A stretch of 45,321 nt of DNA, from the NCBI GenBank assembly GCA_018335195.1, contig JAGXKN010000026.1:1-45321 (forward strand), read 5' to 3'. The translations under genes and the position numbers were made by a program. Shown here in pieces: positions 19,088 to 30,553 of this stretch. The notes below the pieces were generated by a model, which saw only the letters and a program-made list of their open reading frames with translations, was not told where the DNA came from and made no database searches. Within the stretch, counting starts at the first letter, position 1. Each line of letters opens with the position of its first letter. The stretch comes from Desulfobacterales bacterium. GTDB lineage: Bacteria; Desulfobacterota; Desulfobacteria; Desulfobacterales; Desulfosalsimonadaceae.

Positions 19088-20521
19088 ATGAAGTTTGAAC
19101 CGGTGATCGGGCTGGAAGTCCACGCCCAGCTAAAAACCCGGACCAAGATCTTCTGCGGCTGCTCCACGGCCTTCGGGGCTCCGCCCAACACGCACGTTTG
19201 CCCGGTCTGCCTGGGCATGCCCGGCGTGCTGCCGGTATTAAATCAGGCAGTGGTGGAGTATGCCATGAAAATGGCCCTGGCCACAAATTGCCGGGTGGAG
19301 GGCACTAGCCGCTTTGCCCGCAAGAACTATTTCTACCCGGATTTGCCTAAGGGATACCAGGTCTCCCAGTACGAGCTGCCCATTGCCCGCCACGGGCATG
19401 TCAACATTACGCTGGCAGACGGTACGGTCAAGCGCATCGGCATTACCCGGATCCACATGGAGGAAGATGCCGGAAAGCTGGTCCACGACCCGGACCGGCC
19501 GGTGAGCTACGTGGATTACAACCGTACCGGCGTGCCTCTGATTGAAATCGTGAGTGAGCCGGATATCGGCTCGCCCGAGGAGGCGGGTGCATATCTGCGC
19601 CAGCTTCGGGCCATTCTGCGGTACCTGGATATTTCCGACGGCAACATGGAAGAGGGCAGCTTCCGGTGCGATGCCAACGTGTCGGTCAGGCCCGGGGGGC
19701 AACCGGAATACGGGACCCGAACGGAGCTGAAAAATCTCAATTCCTTTAAATTCGTGGAAAAGGCGCTGGCTTTTGAGATTGACCGCCAGGCTGTCGCCCT
19801 GGGAGACGGCGAGCAGATCGTCCAGGAAACCCGGCTGTGGGATACGGAGAAAAATCGGACCGTATCCATGCGCGGAAAAGAAGAAGCCCACGATTACCGG
19901 TATTTTCCGGATCCGGACCTGGTCCCCCTGATCATTGACCGGGACTGGATTGAAAACGTGGAAAAATCGCTGCCCGAGCTGCCCGATCAGCGGCGCGTCC
20001 GTTTCATAAGCGATTACGGCCTGCCGGAGTATGATGCCGACGTGATCACGGTTTCCAGGGAGTTTGCCGATTATTTCGAGGACTGCGTCAGCCGGGTCAA
20101 TACGCCGAAAACGGTCAGCAACTGGATGATGGGGGAACTCATGGGGCTGCTCAACGCACGCGGCCTGAGCGCAGCCGAGTCCCCGGTTTCTGCAAAGCGC
20201 CTGGCCGGTCTGATCAAGCTTATCGAAGATGAAGTGATCAGCGGCAAGATCGCCAAGACTGTGTTTGACGAGATGGCTGACTCGGACAAGGAGGCGGAAA
20301 CCATTGTGGCGGAAAAGGGCCTTGTCCAGGTCAGCGACACCTCAGCGCTCGAGGAGATAATAGCCCGGGTGCTGGAAAATCATCCGGATGAAGTGGAAAA
20401 ATACCGGGGCGGCAAAAGCAAGCTCTTTGGTTTTTTCGTGGGCCAGGTCATGAAGGAGACAAAGGGCAAGGCCAATCCCCAGGTGGTCAACCGGATTTTA
20501 AAGGACAGGCTGGATCAATAA
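19088..20521 (+). CDS. gatB: Asp-tRNA(Asn)/Glu-tRNA(Gln) amidotransferase subunit B
   Basis: A 477-residue GatB, full length. [23 protein letters not shown] opens the catalytic kinase-like domain; the four cysteines CGC...CPVC suit the zinc site. [26 protein letters not shown] and [16 protein letters not shown] are conserved blocks. The C-terminal tail domain ([19 protein letters not shown] ... VNRILKDRL) binds tRNA. GatB activates the mischarged aminoacyl-tRNA for amidation by ammonia from GatA. Unusually it is encoded ~4 kb away from gatCA (24361-26146) and on the other strand. An AAAGGA ribosome site precedes the ATG. Confidence 0.97.
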   Translation: MKFEPVIGLEVHAQLKTRTKIFCGCSTAFGAPPNTHVCPVCLGMPGVLPVLNQAVVEYAMKMALATNCRVEGTSRFARKNYFYPDLPKGYQVSQYELPIARHGHVNITLADGTVKRIGITRIHMEEDAGKLVHDPDRPVSYVDYNRTGVPLIEIVSEPDIGSPEEAGAYLRQLRAILRYLDISDGNMEEGSFRCDANVSVRPGGQPEYGTRTELKNLNSFKFVEKALAFEIDRQAVALGDGEQIVQETRLWDTEKNRTVSMRGKEEAHDYRYFPDPDLVPLIIDRDWIENVEKSLPELPDQRRVRFISDYGLPEYDADVITVSREFADYFEDCVSRVNTPKTVSNWMMGELMGLLNARGLSAAESPVSAKRLAGLIKLIEDEVISGKIAKTVFDEMADSDKEAETIVAEKGLVQVSDTSALEEIIARVLENHPDEVEKYRGGKSKLFGFFVGQVMKETKGKANPQVVNRILKDRLDQ

Positions 20522-20598
20522 GCCCCGCGGGCCGGGCATCTCGATAGGGGCACAGTACCTGTTGACGTTTAAATTTAATCCCGCCAGGGCAGGTAAAC

Positions 20599-21225
20599 AT
20601 GGATAAGGAAAAAAGAAAACACCAGATCATGGAATGTGCAAAAAGGCTGTTTGCCACGCATGGCTATTACAACACCCAGATTTCGGATATCATCCGTGAG
20701 GCCAAAATCGCCAGGGGGACATTTTACAGGTATTTTAATCATAAAAAGGACCTGTTTGTCACCCTGCTGGAAAATTATTATCAGCAGTGGAAGGCCGGTA
20801 TTTCCCTGGAAGCCCAGGAGCTTGACCTGCGCACCATTACCCCGGAGGACTATTTCCGCCACCGGGTGAGAAATTCGTTGCTGTTTTTTGCCAATGATCC
20901 CTACCTCTGCAAAATTACCCTTCGCATGGGCCTGGGGCTGCCCTCGGACATGGAGGGCTCCATTCAGCGCCTGGAAACCAAGATCACCGAACTCATTGAA
21001 AAAGACATAAAGCTGGGAATCAACAACAATCATATCCGGCCCGACATTGACGTGGAACTGACCGCCAACCTGGTCGTGGGCTCGATTCTGCGTCTGTCGT
21101 ATTTTTATTTCGGACTTGGCGAAGAAAAAAGCTCCAGAGCGGATGTGGAAAGAATCACCGAAAAAGTCACAGAGATGTTTTTCCCCGGATTGTTTCTGAA
21201 ATACCAACCACCGGCAACGAATTAA
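20599..21225 (+). CDS. TetR/AcrR family transcriptional regulator
   Basis: A 208-residue protein. An N-terminal TetR helix-turn-helix lies at ~residues 9-55: IMECAKRLFATHGYYNTQIS, DIIREAKIARGTFYRYFNHK, KDLFVTLL. The C-terminal ligand domain is unrecognised (YLCKITLRMGLGLPSDMEGS...). The gene follows gatB by 77 bp and converges on an outer-membrane barrel gene. Target and inducer are unknown; members commonly repress efflux or fatty-acid genes. A short AGG ribosome site precedes the ATG. Confidence 0.9.
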   Translation: MDKEKRKHQIMECAKRLFATHGYYNTQISDIIREAKIARGTFYRYFNHKKDLFVTLLENYYQQWKAGISLEAQELDLRTITPEDYFRHRVRNSLLFFANDPYLCKITLRMGLGLPSDMEGSIQRLETKITELIEKDIKLGINNNHIRPDIDVELTANLVVGSILRLSYFYFGLGEEKSSRADVERITEKVTEMFFPGLFLKYQPPATN

Positions 21226-21447
21226 TTTAACGGCGTTCTTTTTTTGAACTTCAGGGCTGGCAGAAGATTTTTTTGACTTAATTGTTGATATATCAGTCTA
21301 TTTTTTTCGGGGTCATTTATCCCTGTTTGCGTAACGTTGTTTGTAATTACATGCAGCTTCCGCTCAAGGGATAAAGATGGTCTGGAGGGAAGGGAGAAAC
21401 CCCTTGGTTTCTTGTAAATCCGATTCCATGGGATTGCCGGAAATGTT

Positions 21448-21485
21448 GCCGGGCACGGAGCCGTGTTCCGTCCCCGGCCCTTTTT
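21448..21485 (+). terminator. intrinsic terminator after the TetR gene
   Basis: GCCGGGCACGGA pairs with TCCGTCCCCGGC (11 of 12) across a short loop, followed by CCTTTTT. It ends at the 3' end of the convergent barrel gene. Confidence 0.7.
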
Positions 21486-21993
21486 ATTCCGCGGTGTTGA
21501 AATAGTAAGTGCCGTGGATGGAGCTGGCCGTGCCGAAGCGGAATTCGCTGTCGTAATAATCGCCGAATCCCATGTGAAGGCCGACGTCCGCACCCAGGCT
21601 GAAGTTTTTGTTCAGAAAGTATTCCGCCCCGATATGAGGAATGAGCGAAAGGGAAGTATCAGAGTCGTTTGCGTCCACATAATCAATAAGTATATCCCCG
21701 CCCACGTAAGGTTTTAATGCGTTTTGCTCGGACAGGTAATAGTCTATCCCGCAGCCGAATGTAAACACCTTGAGCGTGTCCCGGTTGTCCCGGTCTTCAA
21801 TGCCGAAACCGGCCTTGGGGGTGAATACAAACGGCGACTGGTCAAACCGGACGCCGATCAGGCTCTCCTCTATACTGATCGGAGACAGCCGCACGGTGGA
21901 CTGCACGCCCATGTCCATGGCAAGCGCGGGCAGGGGGATGGTGAATACGAAAAGAATCAGTGCGAAAACCGGGTAGATTGCTTTGCGAATCAT
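21484..21993 (-). CDS. outer-membrane beta-barrel protein
   Basis: A 169-residue protein with a clear signal peptide (MIRKAIYPVFALILFVFTIP then LPALA, cleavage near residue 25). The mature part has alternating aromatic/hydrophobic strands with charged turns, for example ALKPYVGGDILIDYV, SLSLIPHIGAEYFLNKNFSL and GADVGLHMGFGDYY, ending SIHGTYYFNTAE. A C-terminal Tyr-Phe-rich strand suits an 8-stranded OmpA/OmpW-like barrel. No specific family was recognised. The longer frame to 22134 is rejected because the ATG at 21991-21993 has an AAGGAGGGTTCAGTC ribosome site and starts the signal peptide. Confidence 0.8.
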   Translation of the reverse strand: MIRKAIYPVFALILFVFTIPLPALAMDMGVQSTVRLSPISIEESLIGVRFDQSPFVFTPKAGFGIEDRDNRDTLKVFTFGCGIDYYLSEQNALKPYVGGDILIDYVDANDSDTSLSLIPHIGAEYFLNKNFSLGADVGLHMGFGDYYDSEFRFGTASSIHGTYYFNTAE

Positions 21994-22139
21994 GACTGAA
22001 CCCTCCTTATTGTTTTTGTTGGATGTGACGCATAGTGTGAGAATATGCAGTAAAAATGTATCATTTTGCATGTATGAAGAACCAAATGGCAAAACAAATC
22101 CATATATGGCCGGTTTTTCCGGCAGTCTTTCCATTTTCT

Positions 22140-22198
22140 GTTTCGGATTTTGAATTTTGTCATTAGAATTTGTTTCGATATTCGTGCTTTGAATTTAT
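22140..22198. repeat. Family B TTCG-periodic repeat, copy 5
   Basis: GTTTCGGATTTTGAATTTTG, 8 bp, then AATTTGTTTCGATATTCGTG and CTTTGAATTT. It lies in the 279-bp gap between the barrel gene and mutL. The same gap has inverted repeats GGCCTC...GAGGCC and CCACCC...GGGTGG near 22216-22262. Confidence 0.65.
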
Positions 22199-22272
22199 GC
22201 CCTGTATTTTTTCCGGCCTCCTTTAAGAAGGCTACCTGAGGCCACCCCCTATGCGGGTGGAGACTCACTTTT

Positions 22273-24117
<1,845 letters not shown>

Positions 24118-24138
24118 GGTCTGCGCCTCTTGAGGGGG

Positions 24139-24333
24139 TTATTCTTCGGGCACCTCGACCTCGCCCCGCAGAAACCGGTAGAGAAATTCCGCATCCGTGG
24201 GCGACAGGTCAAAATTCATACTGGCCTGCTCGACGAGTTCCTGGTTTGTGGCCTCGGGTTTTTCGTACTTTTTGACCTCGCTGATCCACTTGACCGCTTT
24301 TCGCAGGTTTTCTTTTTTGGGCTGTACAGACAT
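24139..24333 (-). CDS. small hypothetical protein between gatA and mutL
   Basis: A 64-residue charged protein, MSVQPKKENLRKAVKWISEV... ending FLYRFLRGEVEVPEE. The central FDLSPTDAEFLYRFL looks helical; there are no Cys or His metal motifs and no membrane segment. No family was recognised. Coding is supported by a strong CAAGGAGGGCATTC ribosome site, clean spacing (27 bp after gatA, 21 bp before mutL) and absence of overlap. Its position within a translation/repair operon suggests conservation, which was not tested. Confidence 0.75.
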   Translation of the reverse strand: MSVQPKKENLRKAVKWISEVKKYEKPEATNQELVEQASMNFDLSPTDAEFLYRFLRGEVEVPEE

Positions 24334-24360
24334 GAATGCCCTCCTTGTGGGTGTGCAAAA

Positions 24361-25845
24361 TTATGCCGGGACTTCGGCGATCTCCGGTTTTTTTCCGTTT
24401 ATGCCGGCTGCCTGTTCAAATGCGTATGCCGCCTTGAGCAGATCGGCCTCGGCAAAATGGTTTCCCATCATCTGCAGGCCCACCGGCAGATCGCCCCGGG
24501 CAAACCCGCACGGCACGGACAGGCCGGGAATGCCGGCCAGGTTGGCCGACAGGGTGAAAATGTCGGACAGATACATCTGGAGCGGATCGTCGACCTTTTC
24601 GCCGATTTGAAACGCCGGGGTGGGCGCGGTGGGCGCCAGTATGATGTCGCACCGGGTAAAGGCGGCGGCAAAATCGCGCTGAATCAGGGTCCGGATCTGG
24701 GAGGCCTTTTTGTAGTAGGCATCGTAATACCCGGCGGAAAGGGCATAGGTGCCAAGCAGAATGCGCCGCTTGACCTCCGCGCCGAAGCCTTCCGAGCGGG
24801 TGCGGTTATACATTTGCTTTAATCCGCCGGCCTCCGGGTTTCTGTATCCGTACTTGACCCCGTCGTAGCGGGCCAGGTTGGAGCTGGCTTCTGCGGGCGC
24901 GATCAGGTAATAGGCGGCCACTGCGTGTTCGGTATGGGGCAGGGAGATGTCCACGCACTTTGCGCCCGCATCTGTAAGTGTCCGGACGGCGGCTTCCACG
25001 GCTGAACTGACCTGGGGGTCCATACCTTCCGCGTCTCTGTATTCCGCCGGGATCCCGAATGTCAGGTTGCTGATGTCCGTGCTCAATGCCGCCCGGTAAT
25101 CCGGCACCGGCCGGTCCACGGAGGTCGAGTCCCGCGGGTCGCGGCCGGCGATGGCTGAAAGCAATATGGCCGCATCCGTGACATCCTTGGTAATCGGCCC
25201 GATCTGGTCCAGCGAGGAGGCAAAGGCCACCAGTCCGTAGCGCGAAACCCGGCCGTAAGTTGGTTTGAGCCCCACCACGCCGCAGTGGGATGCGGGCTGG
25301 CGGATGGATCCGCCCGTATCCGAGCCCAGCGCGCCCAGGCACATGTCTGCTGCCACCGCGGCAGCAGACCCCCCGCTGGATCCGCCCGGGATGCGGGAAA
25401 GGTCCCATGGATTGCGGGTGATTTTGAATCCCGAGTTTTCCGTGGACGAGCCCATGGCAAATTCATCCATGTTAAGCTTGCCCACCATAACCGCACCGCT
25501 GTTGTTCAGTTTTTCCATGACCGAGGCATTATAGGGGGGCACAAATGCTTCGAGCATTTTTGATGCGCATGTGGTGGCAATTTCTTTTGTGCAGATCAGG
25601 TCTTTTACGGCAACCGGGATGCCGGCAAGCGGCCCGGCATTGCCGGCACGGATGGCGTTATCTGCAGCCCGGGCCTGTCGGCGGGCCTCCCGGCCGGTAA
25701 CGGTAATGTATGCATCAATGCGGGGCTCTATTGCCTGGATGCGTTCGAGAACGGCATCCGTGAGCTCGGTTGCGGAAATTTCCCTTTTTTCCAGCAGATC
25801 GCATGCTTCGTGCATGGTCAGTCCGCAGAGTTCGGCCGGCTTCAT
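24361..25845 (-). CDS. gatA: Asp-tRNA(Asn)/Glu-tRNA(Gln) amidotransferase subunit A
   Basis: A 494-residue amidase-signature enzyme. The catalytic triad is complete: Lys81 in [14 protein letters not shown], cis-Ser156 in [14 protein letters not shown] and nucleophile Ser180 in [13 protein letters not shown]. It releases ammonia from glutamine, which is channelled to GatB. The start has a TAAGGAGCTGCTGATC ribosome site. gatC lies 13 bp upstream. Confidence 0.97.
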   Translation of the reverse strand: MKPAELCGLTMHEACDLLEKREISATELTDAVLERIQAIEPRIDAYITVTGREARRQARAADNAIRAGNAGPLAGIPVAVKDLICTKEIATTCASKMLEAFVPPYNASVMEKLNNSGAVMVGKLNMDEFAMGSSTENSGFKITRNPWDLSRIPGGSSGGSAAAVAADMCLGALGSDTGGSIRQPASHCGVVGLKPTYGRVSRYGLVAFASSLDQIGPITKDVTDAAILLSAIAGRDPRDSTSVDRPVPDYRAALSTDISNLTFGIPAEYRDAEGMDPQVSSAVEAAVRTLTDAGAKCVDISLPHTEHAVAAYYLIAPAEASSNLARYDGVKYGYRNPEAGGLKQMYNRTRSEGFGAEVKRRILLGTYALSAGYYDAYYKKASQIRTLIQRDFAAAFTRCDIILAPTAPTPAFQIGEKVDDPLQMYLSDIFTLSANLAGIPGLSVPCGFARGDLPVGLQMMGNHFAEADLLKAAYAFEQAAGINGKKPEIAEVPA

Positions 25846-25858
25846 GATCAGCAGCTCC

Positions 25859-26146
25859 TTATTCGATCACCTTGGGCACCACAAAACTGCCCGCTTCGGA
25901 TTCCGGGGCATTGCCCAGGGCGTCCTCGTTTTCCAGATGTTTTGCCACCACGTCCTGCCGGAATGCGTTTGAAATCTCCACGGCATGGGCTGTGGACGGC
26001 ACATCCGCGGTATCCACCCGGCTCAGGCTTTCTGCATGTTCCAGGATGTCTGCCAGGGTCCGGGCGAATTTATCCACGTCGGCTTCGTCGATTTCAAGCC
26101 GGGCCAGCTCGGCAACGTGCTGCACCTCTTGTTTTGTGATTTTCAT
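25859..26146 (-). CDS. gatC: Asp-tRNA(Asn)/Glu-tRNA(Gln) amidotransferase subunit C
   Basis: A 95-residue Gat[21 protein letters not shown] is the family N-terminus; [20 protein letters not shown] and [17 protein letters not shown] match its extended C-terminal strand, which wraps the GatA-GatB interface. It sits 12 bp after the SPOR gene and 13 bp before gatA. Confidence 0.95.
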   Translation of the reverse strand: MKITKQEVQHVAELARLEIDEADVDKFARTLADILEHAESLSRVDTADVPSTAHAVEISNAFRQDVVAKHLENEDALGNAPESEAGSFVVPKVIE

Positions 26147-26158
26147 GATCGGTTTTCC

Positions 26159-26860
26159 TTAAAAGTCCGAGTTTAAAAACAGCATGGCATCCACTCCGGC
26201 TTTCTGCAGCCGGTTCAGATCATTTTGCGCCTGGGTGCGGTTTTTATAGGGCCCCAGGCGCACCCGGCAGTACCGGCCCTTGCCCTCCACGACCGTCACC
26301 TGGGTGAATGCCGGATACCCCTTGGCGCGGAATTTTTCCCGCACTTTTTCGGCTCTTTCAATATTGCGCAGGGACGCCACCTGGATGGCGTATTCCTTTT
26401 CCAGGGCCTGCCGGCGCGGCGGGGCGGGTTCCCGGGTCTTTTGGGCTTTTTCCGGCGCTTCGGCTTTTTCCGCCTTTTTTCCCTCTGCTTCCTCGACCTG
26501 CATTTCCGAGGGCGGGGGCTTGTTGTATTTCGCGGTTAAAACGCGCGGACGGCCGGCGGCATGCTCGTCGATTTCCTCTTCTTCTTTGAGCTTGTCATAG
26601 AATTCAAAGGCAACCTCGTCTGGTATTTCTTCCGGCGCCGAGCGCCCGGATTGATCGCTGATCCCGGCAACCACGCTTTCTTCGAGCTGCGAGAGCTTTT
26701 TGTCCAGGTTTTCCATGTCAAAGTGGACCGGCGCGGTATTGCGGCCCACCAGCACGCCCAGGATAAACATGCATGCCGAAGCCGTAAATATCAGGGCCAG
26801 CCAGCCGGATACGCTGCCGGCCGAAGAGTTCCGGGTGCTTTTGGATCTTGTTGGGCCCAT
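26159..26860 (-). CDS. SPOR-domain membrane protein
   Basis: A 233-residue bitopic protein. One membrane segment lies at ~residues 19-40 (GWLALIFTASACMFILGVLV). A long Lys/Glu/Pro-rich spacer (~95-150) and a C-terminal SPOR domain (~155-233) follow: YAIQVASLRNIERAEKVREK, VVEGKGRYCRVRLGPYKNRT, DAMLFLNSDF. SPOR domains bind denuded septal glycan, so a role at the division site is likely. It lies 8 bp after argS in the operon. Confidence 0.9.
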   Translation of the reverse strand: MGPTRSKSTRNSSAGSVSGWLALIFTASACMFILGVLVGRNTAPVHFDMENLDKKLSQLEESVVAGISDQSGRSAPEEIPDEVAFEFYDKLKEEEEIDEHAAGRPRVLTAKYNKPPPSEMQVEEAEGKKAEKAEAPEKAQKTREPAPPRRQALEKEYAIQVASLRNIERAEKVREKFRAKGYPAFTQVTVVEGKGRYCRVRLGPYKNRTQAQNDLNRLQKAGVDAMLFLNSDF

Positions 26861-26868
26861 GGAAGCTC

Positions 26869-28539
26869 CTACATGGATTCCGGGGCCGAGACCCCGAGCA
26901 TGTGAAGGCCGTTGCAGATTACCTTCTGAACCGCGATGACCAGGTAAAGCCGGGGCGCTGACAGGCCCGGATCATCGGTTAATACTTTGTGCTTATTATA
27001 ATAGGCATGAAACAATGCCGCAAGGTCCATCAGGTAATAGGCGATACGGTGCGGTTCCATCAGGTCTGCCGCCGCGGATACGGTTTCCGGATACCGGCCC
27101 GTCTGCTTGATCAGCTGAATTTCTTCCGGCTCGTTTAAGCGGGCCATGGCCGCCGGATCGGGGGAGGTCTCCCGGATGCCCTTTTCTTCGGCGGCCTTCC
27201 TGCGGATGCTGGAAATCCGGGCGTGCACGTACTGCACGTAATATACGGGGTTGTCGTTCGTCTTCGCCTTTGCCACTTCCAGGTCAAAGTCCAGCGGACT
27301 TTCGTGGTGGCGGGTCAGAAAGATAAACCGGGCCGCGTCCCGGCCCACTTCGCTGACGACATCCCGCAGGGTCTCGAACTGGCCGGCGCGCGTGGACATG
27401 GAAACCGGCCGGCCCTGCCGCAGCAGGTTTACCAGCTGGGTGAGGATCACCCGGAACTGGTCCGGGCTTTTTCCCATCGCGGAAATCGCCGCAGTCAGGC
27501 GCGGGACATATCCATGGTGATCGGCACCCCAGACGTCGATTATGCGCTGATAGCCCCGTTCGTATTTGTCTCGGTGGTAGGCGATATCAGAGGCAAAATA
27601 CGTGGTCTGGCCGTTGTTGCGCACCACCACGCGGTCCTTTTCATCGCCGAAGGATGCAGAGGAAAACCATTTGGCGCCGTCTTTTTCATAGATCAGCCCC
27701 TGCTGCAGAAGTGATTCAATGGCGGCCTGCACTTTGCCGGTATCGTAGAGCTGCTGTTCGCTGTACCAGTGGTCGAATGTCACGCCAAGGCCTTGCAGGT
27801 CCGCGCGGATGCCTTTGAGGATTTCGGCGGCCGCCCGGCGGGCGCACCTGCTGATAGCCGCCTCGGCATCGAGTGCCAGGATGTCATCTTGCTGGTCTGC
27901 CATCACGGATTTTGCGATTTCGTATATGTAGTCTCCCTGGTAGGCGTCTTCCGGGAATTCCACGTTTTGGCCGGCCAGCTCGCAGCAGCGCAGGTAAACC
28001 GACCTGCCCAGCGTATAGATCTGCCGGCCGGCATCGTTAATGTAATATTCCCGGTCCACGCGATATCCGCAGAACAAAAGCAGGGCCGCGATGGTGTCTC
28101 CCACCACTGCGCCGCGGCCGTGGCCGATATGAAGCGGTCCGGTGGGGTTGGCGCTGACGAATTCCACCTGGACTTTTTGTCCCTGCCCGAGATCATTGGC
28201 CCCGAAGACATCGCCTTTTTCGTGAATTTCATCCAGTATGGGGTGCCAGGCCAGGGGATGGATGAAAAAATTGATGAATCCGGGCCCGGCGATTTCGGTT
28301 TTTTCAATCAGGCCCCCGGGATCGGAAATGTGGGCTGTCACGGCCTGTGCGATTGTCTTTGGCGGCATTTTCTGGACAGATGCGCTGGTCATGGCGAAAT
28401 TGGTGGCCAGGTCCCCGTGTGCGCCCGCCTTGGGTTCTTCAACGTTGATCGGCGGAAAATCGGCCGATGAAAGCGCGCCGGCTTCGTATGCCGCCCGGGC
28501 CGCCGCAAGCAGCATTTGTCTGATGCGTTCTTTGATCAT
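26869..28539 (-). CDS. argS: arginyl-tRNA synthetase
   Basis: A 556-residue class I synthetase. The N-terminal Arg-tRNA domain is followed by ANPTGPLHIGHGRGAVVGD (HIGH motif, ~residue 130). DVWGADHHGYVPRL and the degenerate KMSKS region VSMSTRAGQFETLRDVVSE follow. The C-terminal DALR anticodon domain ends VICNGLHMLGVSAPESM. Length matches the family. It is the first gene of the minus-strand operon down to mutL; the 530-bp gap upstream (28540-29067) contains repeats and no gene. Confidence 0.97.
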   Translation of the reverse strand: MIKERIRQMLLAAARAAYEAGALSSADFPPINVEEPKAGAHGDLATNFAMTSASVQKMPPKTIAQAVTAHISDPGGLIEKTEIAGPGFINFFIHPLAWHPILDEIHEKGDVFGANDLGQGQKVQVEFVSANPTGPLHIGHGRGAVVGDTIAALLLFCGYRVDREYYINDAGRQIYTLGRSVYLRCCELAGQNVEFPEDAYQGDYIYEIAKSVMADQQDDILALDAEAAISRCARRAAAEILKGIRADLQGLGVTFDHWYSEQQLYDTGKVQAAIESLLQQGLIYEKDGAKWFSSASFGDEKDRVVVRNNGQTTYFASDIAYHRDKYERGYQRIIDVWGADHHGYVPRLTAAISAMGKSPDQFRVILTQLVNLLRQGRPVSMSTRAGQFETLRDVVSEVGRDAARFIFLTRHHESPLDFDLEVAKAKTNDNPVYYVQYVHARISSIRRKAAEEKGIRETSPDPAAMARLNEPEEIQLIKQTGRYPETVSAAADLMEPHRIAYYLMDLAALFHAYYNKHKVLTDDPGLSAPRLYLVIAVQKVICNGLHMLGVSAPESM

Positions 28540-28772
28540 GCGGTTTTCGTTGTCCTTGCGCGGAAAGTGAAATGATAAACTATAAAACCATTTTTTTTAG
28601 AAATTTTTGCGGGATAAGTCAAGGATGCATTGCATCCGGCCGGCATCTGCCCCCCGGTAATCTTCGCACGAGATGATTCAGGTTTTCCGATTCGGATGGT
28701 TTGTCCTTGAAGCCCTTGAATTTTGAAGCCTTTCAGTACCAAGTGGTTAAAACTGTCGAGAGGTTGGGGCAG

Positions 28773-28994
28773 GGCGGGACGGCGGGGTGGTTTGTGCAGA
28801 TGCATCGGGCGTTTCCGGATCAGATCCGGCTGTGGCCGGAGCGTCGGCATTTCAAACTGTCTGAGGCCGATAGGCCGAGTTTTTGAAATGCCAGCGAAGG
28901 CCGCTGGCGGATCCCGAAAACGGACGGCAGATGCGCAAACTTCCCCGCCGGCCCGGCCCCTGCGGAAAACCGTGAAGCCTCCGGGCTTTTTTGC
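28773..28994. repeat. Family C palindromic element, copy 2, with nested hairpins
   Basis: Left arm GGCGGGACGGCGGGGTGGTT... (28773-28804) is imperfectly inverted at 28927-28958. The right side continues into the terminator-like module AAGCC-TCC-GGGCTTTTTT ending at 28994. Between the arms are CCGGATC-A-GATCCGG and a hairpin GGCATTTCAAA...TTTTTGAAATGCC with a GGCC-GATA-GGCC tip. No gene is seen in 28540-29067. Confidence 0.65.
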
Positions 28995-29034
28995 AGGGCC
29001 CTGCAGGGTTGAAATCTCTTGGGAAAAGGCCCGG

Positions 29035-29067
29035 GCTTCGGATTTCGAAATTCGAATTTCGTGCTTT
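29035..29067. repeat. Family B TTCG-periodic repeat, copy 6
   Basis: GGCTTCGGATTTCGAAATTC followed by GAATTTCGTGCTT, immediately 3' of the YkgJ-type gene and adjacent to family C copy 2. Confidence 0.75.
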
Positions 29068-29751
29068 TCAGCCTGGGGGGTATTCGACCCGGGAGAGGAT
29101 ATGGTTCAGGGTGTTTAGCAGGGGATGGATTTTCTCCCGGTGCTCGGGCGGGATCATCAGGACGGTGACCGACTGGTTCGGTACCGTGGGGCAATCCGCG
29201 CCCTCGGCATCCAGACAGCGCCATATGTCGATGAAGTTGCCGAAAGAACCGTTCGGATCCAGGTGCTCGATAAACTGGAGAAACAGGTTGTTGACACTCA
29301 TGGTGAACTCGTCAATCCAGGCCTCGCCCGTGTGCCTGCAGACCGCCGTGGACAGCATGCAGCGGCAGGCAAAGGGCCGGACCGGATAAATCGTGCAGGC
29401 CTCGGCTTCAAGCAGGGGGCAGGTTCCGGGATCGGCGGGCACATACTCTTCAGGCGGCGCTTTGCCCTCTGCGCACAGTCGGGCATGGCAATTGGTGCTC
29501 ATGGCCGGCTGGAACCGGGGGGCATGTATCCTTGAGTGCATGGCCTCGGAAAGCGCGGCCCGTTGTTTTTCCTCCAGGAACGCATGTATGTAGCGGGCTT
29601 CCAGGGTGGTCAGCGTGACGTTCGTGGTGCAGCAGTCGGCGCAATACTTGCGGCATGCATGGGAAAAACTGTTGATATAGTCATCATACAGGCGGTATAT
29701 GCGGGTTAAGGCATCGATTTGGGACAGATTCCGCTTGTTCGGCCGATTCAT
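29068..29751 (-). CDS. YkgJ-family cysteine cluster protein
   Basis: A 227-residue protein with conserved cysteines in the pattern CRKYCADCCTTNVTLT (~residues 34-49), then CPLLEAEACTIYPVRPFACR (~110) and a further C-x-MLSTAVC. This matches the YkgJ/UPF0153 zinc- or iron-chelating family, where YPxRPxxCR is diagnostic. Enzymatic role unknown. The stop is directly against a family B repeat. It is on the same strand as the lytic transglycosylase upstream, separated by 66 bp. Confidence 0.85.
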   Translation of the reverse strand: MNRPNKRNLSQIDALTRIYRLYDDYINSFSHACRKYCADCCTTNVTLTTLEARYIHAFLEEKQRAALSEAMHSRIHAPRFQPAMSTNCHARLCAEGKAPPEEYVPADPGTCPLLEAEACTIYPVRPFACRCMLSTAVCRHTGEAWIDEFTMSVNNLFLQFIEHLDPNGSFGNFIDIWRCLDAEGADCPTVPNQSVTVLMIPPEHREKIHPLLNTLNHILSRVEYPPG

Positions 29752-29817
29752 GGCTTTCGTTGGCTGCCTGTGTGGTTTTGTTGAAATGAAAACCCGCTGC
29801 TTTAGGGCAATCCGGGA

Positions 29818-30408
29818 TTATTCGGGTGATTTTCGGTAATGCCGGTAGTAGAGAAGCACTTTTTGGACGTATTGCCGGGTTTCGAGATAGGGCGGAACGT
29901 CCTGGTAATGATCGACCGCCGTGGGTCCGGCATTGTAGGCGGCTAGGCTCAGGGTCAGATTCCCGTCATAGCGTTCTAAAAGCCGGCTGAGATAACGCGT
30001 GCCCGCGGCGATATTCTCCCTGGGGTCAAACGGGTTTTCAGCGCCGAGTCTCCGGAGGTTCACGGGCATCACCTGCATGAGACCCCGGGCTCCCTTTTTG
30101 GATACCGCCTTTGGGTTAAACCCGGATTCAACATGGATCACGGCCTGGACCAGTTCCGGGCGAAGCCCGTGTTTTTGGGAAAGATCCCGGATCACGCCCG
30201 CATATCGGTCCTGGATCAACTGTGGGGGCTGCCCGCCGGAAAGGGCGCGCGCCTTGACGTATTTGGACGAAGTGGGGGCATCGGTGAAGTGATAGACACC
30301 CTGCTTATCAATGTGGACATATAGATCATCACCTGCCGAGGCCGCTGCCAGGCCAAGGAAAGCGCTCAGGACAATGCCGGCACAGGTTGTTTTCAAAAAT
30401 TTGGCCAT
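29818..30408 (-). CDS. lytic transglycosylase (SLT domain)
   Basis: A 196-residue exported protein. An N-terminal signal peptide (MAKFLKTTCAGIVLSAFLGL, AAASA) is followed by a short DUF4124-like segment (YVHIDKQGVYHFTDAPTS) and an SLT domain. Catalytic Glu94 is in VIHVESGFNPKAVSKKGARG, followed by LMQVMP and SLAAYNAGPTAVDHY. It cleaves peptidoglycan with anhydro-muropeptide formation. The frame extends 8 codons to a TTG at 30432; the ATG at 30408 is preferred because it begins the signal peptide. The upstream gap (30409-30764) holds family A copy 2. Confidence 0.92.
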   Translation of the reverse strand: MAKFLKTTCAGIVLSAFLGLAAASAGDDLYVHIDKQGVYHFTDAPTSSKYVKARALSGGQPPQLIQDRYAGVIRDLSQKHGLRPELVQAVIHVESGFNPKAVSKKGARGLMQVMPVNLRRLGAENPFDPRENIAAGTRYLSRLLERYDGNLTLSLAAYNAGPTAVDHYQDVPPYLETRQYVQKVLLYYRHYRKSPE

Positions 30409-30444
30409 CGCCGCCGAACTTTTGGCTATCAATTCTGGTTTTTA

Positions 30445-30460
30445 CATTCGAAATTCGCGT
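30445..30460. repeat. Family B short copy 7
   Basis: ATTCGAAATTCGCG, a short remnant upstream of the lytic transglycosylase. Confidence 0.4.
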
Positions 30461-30553
30461 ATTGCATTCCGCTGACAAGGCCAACGAAGCGATAATTCAA
30501 ATGGATTATATCTGCAATAAAGCCGGCCAGTCAAACAAAATGTGCATTTTTGT

